Shown here one piece after another: positions 55,610 to 64,000 of a stretch of 64,000 nt of DNA. A program made the translations under genes and the position numbers. The stretch is from Azolla caroliniana (Eukaryota; Polypodiophyta): positions 19,840,001-19,904,000 of the forward strand of contig JBHGNT010000013.1 of assembly GCA_043228905.1 (NCBI GenBank), read 5' to 3'. Under the pieces are notes generated by a model. The model searched no databases, was not told the DNA's origin, and saw only the letters and a program-made list of their open reading frames with translations. The first letter of the stretch is position 1; the number at the start of each line of letters is the position of its first letter.

Positions 55610-58600
55610 CTAGCTGGCTTCCTCCATGTCATGATCATTATCATTATCACCAGCGTAATATTCATCATCCCGCTGAATATGTTTGTCTTGCGAGTATTCT
55701 GCAAAAACAAGGTTCCAAACAAACAAAGTTAAAAGACAAACGAGCTTTAGATAGTCGAAAGCAAAAAAAAACGATATACATACGGTCAATCCGCACATCT
55801 GGATTGAGATCATCCTCATCAATGTCAGGAAGATACCAATCAGGCGGAACCTGGAAATAACATACGAGAATAAGTTTTGTAGGTAAAAATGCCAAGCACA
55901 TTGACAAAATCTACCCACTATCCACAACCAAGGAAGATCCCACATGTTAATTCCATCCGAGCTAAGCCCGCTGGACAAGTTGCAGTTCCATATTGCCTTG
56001 TCGCTCTTAAAGCTATCCATCTGGACAATCACTCTTATTAAATTCGATGTGCCATGTAAGAAGCGTGCCATCATGTGCGAGCAGAGGAAGAGCAAGAATT
56101 CTGAATATGCTTTTTCTCATTATGCCAAGTAATACACCATATCATCTCAGAATGACATTCATGCACACTCCCCATATAGACTGATTAAGCTATAAAAAAA
56201 TAACTTGATTTTTAAAAAAAAACTAGGATAATAGGGTTTGTTTCTCTACGCACTTCGTGCATCTGCACACCGGGAGCATGCTGGATATTGCGAAGGTTCT
56301 CAAAGACTTCAATCTTGATGTTGTTCAGGTATACTTTGCTATTCAGGTTCTCCTGAAAAACTCAGAATGGTTACTTGCAATCCCAGGTCATCCAAGTAGT
56401 TAGAACAGTATCTCTAGGGAATACTTAATAAAACGGCAATTACCATAGTGTTTCCAGGATGTGTCCTTAGTTTGCAATCAGGTTTGAAGTAGCTAATGTA
56501 ATCGTTATCAGGTATCTCTGTAAAATCCCATAACTTTAGAAATAATCTTATGGCATATGCTTATCTTAATTTTTACAACTTACCATTTGGAAGCTCCGTG
56601 TCAAGCAGGGCACCTGTTTCGACAGTCCAACAGCGTGCAACATTCTCTTTGGTGTAACCGCCACCCCCAGTGACCTGTTCTTTGTTATAGTGGTATCTTA
56701 AGTTTAAGAAGTTTACAGGCACTTTTTAAAACTGCTATTTAGACAGCAAACAGCTTTAATGCAAAGCCAGAAATAAAAATGATTAATATATGCTTATAGA
56801 AAATGTTCAAACTAGCTGGTAGTGGGTACCCCAGTTTATGCTTCCAATTTTGAATCCTACATTTTTATGAGAATGTTTTGAGAAGGAAAAATGGTATTTT
56901 CACTTGAAACAGGCTGTTTCACCCCTAAACGTGTTACCATGAGAAATGTTGTCAAAATCTGAGTGCATTCTACATGGGTTTTATGAGTAGGTACAATAAG
57001 AAGCAGTAGAATAGGGATGCAAGAGAAATTAGGGCAGTGCTAAAAAGGGAAAATATCGCCAGCCCTCTGTATAACTGAGAACACAGTGATGGATGACACA
57101 TGAGGCTTAAATGCTGGGATTGTTGAAACATGACTTCGAGTTTACAATTTTATAATAGATAAATTATTATGTCCTTTACATGAAGAATAAAGGTTTCCAA
57201 GTTTAAGGTAGGTGTACGAAATTGAAGAAGAGGTGAAAGATCTACTGTGAGTAAAAAAGAGAAGAAAATGTTAACAAATGAAGATTATGGTTGCAAAAAG
57301 CACAAATTCAAGATCTTTCATAGCTTAGCAATATCATTGCATTGGAATCAATCAGAATTCAGGCATTTAAATCACCAAGTCAATCACAATTCGGGCACCT
57401 CAATCATTCGACTTTGGTCTTTACATGGTCATCCATTTAGTATGTTATTTTGTGAATGTACATTATCAGATTGCCTTGTAGAATTTTCTCTTGTATATAC
57501 AATTGGGATTCTACGCCTAATGTTTAACAGAACAGTGTATCTTGTTTATTCTAACATAAAACATCCAAGATACATAAATGAGCACGAAATTGAAATGAGA
57601 CTATGCCAAGGAAAAGTGCACCGCATTTTCTTATTTCCATGAAAGTTGGCATAAACATTGGTGTAGCATAAAAGCAAGCATGTAAAATCTGATGAAAGTT
57701 CTTAATTTTTAAACTGTTAATAGTTATGTGCTGCTAAATGCATATCGGGAGTGTTTTTAGAAGAATCCGTACCAACAGTGGAATATTCAGCTTCTTTACA
57801 AACCGCACACATTCTGCATGACCTGAAATGAAGCCAAAATGAAAGAGTTCAGAACCAGACTAGAGTTTAACCTCAAACAAAGCATAATTCAAATTCCAAT
57901 ACCCCAATTAGATAAACGATCTCCCATTCCTATATCAATAAAGTTGCAACCATGGTAAATTCTTAATATTTGATTCAGGATAGTTGGCAAATAAATGCAT
58001 CATTCTTGGCTGTTCGTTGGAATTCCCACACCCCAATTAGAAAGAAGGAAAGAAAGATATATTAACATCTTTTAAGAGGCCAAACAACAGATTACATCAT
58101 AAGTGTTGTCTCGTCTTTGAGAAACAATCTCCTCATCCCCATATCGAGAATCATGTCATTCTTGACTATATACATACTAGCCAAGAATGACATGATTAAG
58201 CAAGTTATCAATATTAGCTTTATGTAGATCTTGATTCCTGCAATTAGAGACAGACTGGGAATCCTTCAAACACAAATCAAAATACTCTTGCAATAAACCT
58301 GAATGGCTGGGGAAATTACCAAAGATTTAAAATACAATTCGCTACAGGTCATAAAGTGCAATAATGAAAACACTTTTTTGTGGCAAGAACAATGGACTGG
58401 ATATCATGCTCACTGGAATATGTGACTATATTATGGGAACTTGAGAGTAACAATTTGGGTATTGAGAAGTATGCCAATTTTTTCACTCGTTGCTGTCCAT
58501 GAGATCTAGGTCAAATGTTTCTCATAAATTACCCTCAATAGAAAGATTGAAACATCCAAGCCGATCTCCTGCAAGTGAATCAGCACCACATTGTAGCACA

Positions 58601-61434
58601 ATAGCGCCCGGCTGATAAAACTCAACGACCTTTGCAATGATCTGCAGCCTCTCACAGTAAGTGATAAACTAGTTAATACAGGTTTTTATCGTTACGAAGA
58701 ATAAAATAATAATAAAACACTGAAGGATGTATTTACCGACTTAAATGTCCGATTAAAGCTGCCATCATCAATCCCATCTTTTAGTGGCACATTAATTGCA
58801 TAGTACTTCCCCTCACTTGATCCCACATCCTTGAAAGATAAAGGATATCATGAGAACGTAATATGTGTTATGTGCCACTCAAGCATGAATGCCATTATTT
58901 CAAATGCCTAGTTAAATTAAATGGCCAGCTGATGGCAGCATGATCTTCCATGCGCATTAAAGATAATAAAAAATGGTTCATCTAAAGATCAAATGTGCAT
59001 ATAAAATGGCTAACATAACATGAAACTGGAAAATAATTTTTCGGAAATTGCAATGACTACAAGAAGATCAGGCATGAATGACATACCTAATGACACCAAG
59101 ACCTCTGGTGTGCAAATAATATACAATGACAATTCAAAGATCAAATGTGCATATAAAATGGCTAACGCAAAAACTGGAGAACAGTCTTTTCAGAATTTTC
59201 CAATCTACCAAAGTACATATTTATCATTGTTTTGACATTTAAAATAACAAAACGTTCTTTAAATTTCAGATGTTTATCGCTTTGTTTTAATTATACATTC
59301 ATTAGTCCGCATTACCATACTCACCATTATTGTTCACAAATTAGCCTATTTGTAGTAAAGGGAAATTTTGTCCAAATATGCTTATTTGCATCAAAATTTC
59401 AATTAGTATGCTTGCTTGTTTTTTCAAATTGAGGCTCTTAATCATTCGAATAAGCAGATTATGTTTCTAATTATTTAATTAGGAGAACTCCACTTTTTTA
59501 GCAAAGCCTAATTTTCCTAATTATACATGCTCACTTTCTAATTAAAGAAAGATTAATATTTCGAGCTTGTAATTACCAGAACTATAAATAGCATCACCTG
59601 TCATTTTTTAAGGTAAATTTGAAAATATGGAAGCATGCTTTTTAAAATTCTGATATGCATAAGCATCCCCATATTAAAATCTCACAAGATGGCATCCTAT
59701 AAAAAATGATTTGATCTAAGGTTGCAGATCTATAATCAAATCTATTCAGAAACTATGGACCACCAGATTGTGGATTTATATGTTTCAACTTGTAATAAAG
59801 GTAACTAGTAAACTAATCTGGCTATAATAAAATCAAGTGGATCGATGATCATTGACAAATATAACTCTTCTGCTTTTTTAGAATAACAGTGAAATTTGGG
59901 TTACCTTCACATCTCCGGTTCCTGGAAAGAAGTAATCTCCAAACTTATGGAAGCTTACTGTCATCACCCTGCATGGCAGACACATTATGTTCTAAACAGT
60001 TTAGCCAAGAGTATCTAAAGTTCTAGACTTGTTGCTAGAAAAAGGAACGGAAATCACAAGTCTATCTTGGATTGAAACTCATAATTGGAATAGATCCCAG
60101 AAAATCCATGCTTGCTCATAATCCTTAGGATATAGATCTAACTTATGATAAATCAAGGCATTTGTCTACACATTTATGAATGCCAAGTCCATTATAGCAG
60201 TCTTGGTGTTAACACCATGTCTGGTAATAGATCAAAAGGAAAGCTACAATCCTTCAGCAATAGATAATTACACCACACCAAAGATCATGGTCTTTGCCTC
60301 TGCACTCAATATCACACTAGATTCCACTATTAATGATTAACAACAAATCAACATGTCATTTCTACGTCACATCCCTACCTAATTAATACACACACCACAT
60401 TATAGGCCAGCCTAAGCCTGTGCATAGACCACGAAACTCAAAAATAGATTTCAATAACAGAATCACCATGTCACACCAAAAGGTCATTCCATGGAGAACA
60501 TACCAAAAAGTTACACACAACATAAACAAAAAACTGCACACAAAATCATTGCCTACAGACCTGTCTGTCTGATAAAATGCCTCCTCCACACCATCACCAT
60601 GATGTACATCGATATCAATATATAGTACACGAGCATGATATTTTAACAACTCAAGAATTCCAAGAACAAGATCATTCACATAGCAGAACCCAGAAGCTTC
60701 ACACTTTCTGGCATGATGCAGCCCACCAGCCCAATTTATGGCAATATCACAGAGCCCACTGTTTAACCTATGAGCAGCATCTGCTTTACAATAGTGAAGA
60801 TTCAGTAATGTACAACAACTTTCCAAAACGCTGTAATGCAATGTAGCTAGAACAGAATCCATACCAATAGTCCCACCAGCATAAATCTGACAGAATTCAA
60901 AGAGGTTATCGAAAACAGGGCAGTCCTCCCCCATGTTATCTGTAAAATATGGCCTATATATTATTTGCAATAGAATAGCAAGGGCATAAAAATTACAAGA
61001 ATCACGTATGCATTTCACTCTGTACAAACAACTGTACAACATTGCACTGAAATAAATGAGGCTTCCGAAAAAATCTCAATTAATTTATAAACAATCAGTG
61101 AAATAGACCTCTGATGTATAGTACTCACATTTTAGTAGCTCCTGTGAGAACTGCTCCTGAGTATCTGGAGTAATTCTACGCAAGAATTCAATGTAATCAG
61201 TTGAATGGAACTGAGCTAACTCTACTGGGTATGCTTTGTGTGGTCTCTACAAGAAAACACATCATTATGAGACATAAATCACCTTCTTGATATGAATACA
61301 AAAACAGAATGAGAGAATTACATAAATCTCCATCTTATTGTGAAGCCCATATGCTAGGACAAGATTATGAGTCATGCATAGTCGATGAGGCTTCATTGGG
61401 TGATTAGGCCCATAATATACACTTCCAACATCAC
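55610..61434 (-). CDS. HDA9: Class I (RPD3-type) histone deacetylase, HDA9-like; 13 exons, first coding exon not in window
   Basis: Minus-strand exons in order: 61434-61322, 61246-61129, 60939-60865, 60780-60561, 59968-59905, 58829-58737, 58641-58533, 57822-57773, 56674-56584, 56517-56444, 56352-56254, 55850-55784, 55698-55610. They sum to 1262 nt and stay in frame, giving 419 residues after a split Gly. Only about 13 N-terminal residues (up to the YFYDG position) are missing. Zn/active-site motifs are present: [50 protein letters not shown] and GGGGYT. The C-terminal tail is short and acidic ([18 protein letters not shown]), as in HDA9/HDAC3. Known: nuclear zinc-dependent removal of acetyl groups from histone lysines, in corepressor complexes. 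All exons are intact, so the gene is probably functional if exon 1 lies to the right of the window. Confidence 0.94.
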
Positions 61435-61569
61435 CTACAAGAAACAAATGTTCGATAGATTATTTTTCTCAAATTTATATAAAAATCTCGTTGTAGATTA
61501 TCACTAGAATCGCTATCTTTATATGGCCACTGCTTCATCAGTTATGTTTAAAGAAAATCATGCATATCT

Positions 61570-62614
61570 ACTCTTTGAGGTGAAGGATGGATACACAATG
61601 GATGTATATGCAAAGAAGGAGAGTGGACTGCCTAAATACCAATCTCTCGGGAGACCATTGATACGTATAGTTGTGGAGAATACAATGGCATGCTAGATTG
61701 GATCCTTTTACATCCCTAGATGAAGTTACACAAGGTTTGTCAAAGTCATTGCATAAAGCAGCCACAAATTCCTTTCCCCACACAATGAGCAATGCACCCA
61801 ACCCTGGTCAAGTCAGATGAAATAGTTGGTATGAGGATTGTTGTGATACAAGGAGATACAAAAACAAGCAAGAGATACCTTCCAACACCTCTTGAGGTAG
61901 AAAAAGACATCATATTTGGCTAAATTTCAAGATCATCTGTATTGCGTGTTCCTAGAACAAGGGAGTAAAAGGGCATAGAAAATGTTTCACGAGTGGCAAG
62001 CTATCATATATATGACCTCACCTCAGGTATGGCATGAATATACAAAGGTAGTATATGATATCCCCAGGCAGCCCCCACCCACATGGATCACGCCAAAATG
62101 ATTTCACCTTTTTGACCCTGCGGTGTAAGATACACCATTGGTTGGTTACAAGTAGGGAGTGATGGACAATAATACAGCTACAGAAGCTAATCAACAAAGA
62201 AGAATCACAACTTTCTTTAACCCCATAAATCAAGAACCACACAAATGGGCTGCCAACCAGGACATTGCAAAAGGGCAATGACAAATCAGGAAATATCAAT
62301 TTATCATGCATGTTGGCTTTGGCCTCATGGATCATGCTCTCATCACCCTTGTCATTAATGACAAAGGCCCTTATCTCCCACCATCACAGGCGTTTCCCTC
62401 ACTTTGGAGACCTCTCCATTCTGGATCAACCTATGCTAGAAATTTTTCGAAGCCAAAAATTACAATATATCTCATTTGAGAATATTACATGTATAGTCCA
62501 CCTCTTAGTCAATTTCTATTAACTTTTTTGCTTAGTGGCATTTATTTTGGTTTGTTCTTAAAAACAAGACAACATTTAAGATGTAATCTCTTGTTTCTCT
62601 TATAGGCTTCTTAA

Positions 62615-62682
<68 letters not shown>

Positions 62683-63420
62683 TATTTTAATTTGATTTGT
62701 TGTTCTCAAAGACGAGACAACACTTAAGATGCAATCTCTTGTTTGGTCTTATAGGCCATTTTGGCCTCTCAAAAGACATTAATATATCTTTCTTTCTCTC
62801 ATGGATATTGACAAGAAAAAAGCTTTCCTCTCTAAAACAAAGGCATTCAAGGGTGAGAAAATATACTTAGATGACGATCTCACTCCAGCCCAAGTGGCAC
62901 ACCGCAAAGAAAACATGCCACGAGTGCTTGATGCAAGAAAGGAAGAAAAATGGGCTGTATATAGAGATGGTAAGGTCATTATTACAAAGAAGAGAACCAC
63001 ATGACGATATATGGCCTATGAGACCCTACGCATGACTATATGGAACGGCTCTCTACAGACAAATGTCGGATATTTTGAAGATACCTTCAAAAACACAGAT
63101 ATTGCTATGTATACAGAGACCCACCAGTGCATGGCTAGCAAACTCCCTGAGGTGCAAGGATATAGATGGGAGTCATATGTCGTCCCCAACCTCGGACACT
63201 AGGAAACACTCGAGGTTCGGGAGGAGTGGCTGTGCTATACAAAAAGGAGCTCCATTATAGAGTGCATGTTGTCCATAAGGATGTAGATGCACGCTACATG
63301 TGGATACAAATCAAAAGAGGGGATCTTAGGGAGCTATATATTGCTACTTTCCACCTGCCATCTCAAGGTTTGCACCTCCAGCTGAATCACCATATCTACC
63401 ATTATATGATGATATCATAA
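61570..63420 (+). pseudogene. LINE remnant: degenerate ORF1 region and AP-endonuclease N-terminus
   Basis: 61570-62520 translates in plus-strand pieces with stops (PRQPPPTWITPK, RRITTFFNPINQEPHKWAAN), read as a dying ORF1. 62801-63004 encodes KKKAFLSKTKAFKG, IYLDDDLTPAQ and KWAVYRDGKVII, the usual LINE stretch before or at the ORF1 end. 63011-63420 carries an apurinic-endonuclease N-terminus (MTIWNGSLQTNVGYF, DIAMYTETHQ, GSGGVAVLYKKELHYRV, LYIATFHLPSQG) with frameshifts. It ends abruptly near 63450, where a copia-type sequence begins. The reverse transcriptase is absent. A 64-bp CT tract (62616-62679) sits between two copies of an 80-bp repeat (about 62536-62612, 62688-62766). Confidence 0.7.
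62536..62766. repeat. CT microsatellite between duplicated 80-bp segments
   Basis: The (CT)n tract covers about 62616-62679. Each flank contains GACAACA.TTAAGATG.AATCTCTTGTTT and CTTATAGGC, about 152 bp apart. Confidence 0.8.
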
Positions 63421-63451
63421 GATTTGCTACTTTGTGGTGTTCGGGTAAAGG

Positions 63452-64000
63452 CCCTAAATAACCCCCTTATAGTGTGTACATGTGTATAGGCCTATTTATA
63501 AAGGCCAAAAGTCACTAACCACTTTTTCGTTATTTTTGGGCCAAGTTCAGTGTGAACTTGGCCAACCCTAAATGGGTCATATAAAACATAAGTCAAAAAC
63601 TTTTGGATCTCACTTCAAAGGTGAGTTCCTCCAACTACTGCTCTCTCTCTCTATCTTTTCTACCATAGCTACATTTTATGCGCTACTTTTTCAGCTGATG
63701 ATACTTACGCATATGATGCCTCTCTAAATATTCATTCAGAGGACATGTGTATCACTATGAATGATATTATTGATGCTTTGTTGACTGTCAATGATGCATT
63801 GGCCCAAACATGGATAGTTGACTCTGGTGCTTCATTTCATGTGACTCCTATCAAGGAGTGTTTTTTTACTTTTACTGCAGGCAGCCATGGCCGTGTATAC
63901 CTTGGAAACAATCATGCATGTTCCATTAAGGATATTGGCACTGTGCGTTTTTCTACAAATGGCACTAATGAGTTAGTTTTGCATAATGTGCGTTATGTAC
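63452..64000 (+). mobile_element. Ty1/copia element, 5' part with protease; cut by the window edge
   Basis: The 63690-64000 frame is open and contains WIVDSGASFHVT (copia protease active site DSGA), VYLGNNHACSIKDIGTV and LHNVRYV, the usual protease to pre-integrase transition. Upstream, 63452-63690 is non-coding, with a perfect hairpin GGCCAAGTTC/GAACTTGGCC (about 63540-63564) and a TATA-like CATATAAAAC near 63579, as expected of LTR or leader DNA. Gag is absent, so a deletion or splice-like junction (TTTTTCAG at about 63688-63695) lies just before the protease frame. Confidence 0.75.

Noticed and set aside
57247-57642. 131-residue plus-strand ORF
   Set aside because: It lies in an intron of the minus-strand HDA9-like gene and has no family signature.
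60577-60846. Plus-strand ORF with a His-rich start
   Set aside because: Antisense shadow of the conserved HDA9-like catalytic exon.

Overview
The window is nuclear DNA of a land plant. It holds spliced genes with GT-AG introns for three plant families: an EPFL secreted peptide, a CYSTM tail-anchored protein and an HDA9-type class I histone deacetylase. Around them is dense plant-type repeat DNA: a chromodomain Ty3/gypsy element, several Ty1/copia elements, a LINE, a SINE, a MITE and many (GA)n tracts. The clade cannot be fixed from sequence alone.

Bases 1-27,740 form an accessory, mobile-element-rich block. It holds three related copies of a large DUF7869-like protein gene with a putative RNase H-fold transposase core. 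Copy 1 is on the minus strand and runs off the left edge; a very young Ty3/gypsy chromovirus (1033-6801, 5-bp target duplication CCAAC) splits it. Copy 2 (14826-17498) is an intact 890-residue ORF. Copy 3 (21846-27374) is a pseudogene split and partly deleted around a copia element. Between copies 1 and 2 lies the most unusual gene: a six-exon, apparently intact 974-residue fusion of a ParB-like domain and a beta-class N6-adenine/N4-cytosine DNA methyltransferase (9081-13268). Its first intron is about ten times longer than the other four. It carries ten copies of a 25-bp near-perfect palindrome at a 51-bp period, which looks like an array of protein-binding sites. I suggest, as inference, that the ParB-like domain binds this array and the methyltransferase marks the element or its host DNA, with DUF7869 as a linked mobility function.

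Bases 27,740-55,600 are mostly gene-poor. They contain a MITE (31493-31950), the CYSTM gene (32165-33209), the complete three-exon EPFL gene on the minus strand (38073-41545), a probable solo LTR (44209-44791), a decayed Ty3/gypsy integrase (about 46050-46210), a LINE reverse-transcriptase remnant with 98-bp tandem repeats (48677-50196), and a decayed minus-strand copia element (50205-54550) with an LTR-like sequence nested in it (52333-53185).

Bases 55,610-61,434 hold 13 exons of an HDA9-like histone deacetylase on the minus strand, all in frame, lacking only the short first coding exon. To its right lie LINE ORF1/endonuclease remnants and the start of another copia element. If exon 1 is beyond the window edge, these insertions lie inside intron 1.
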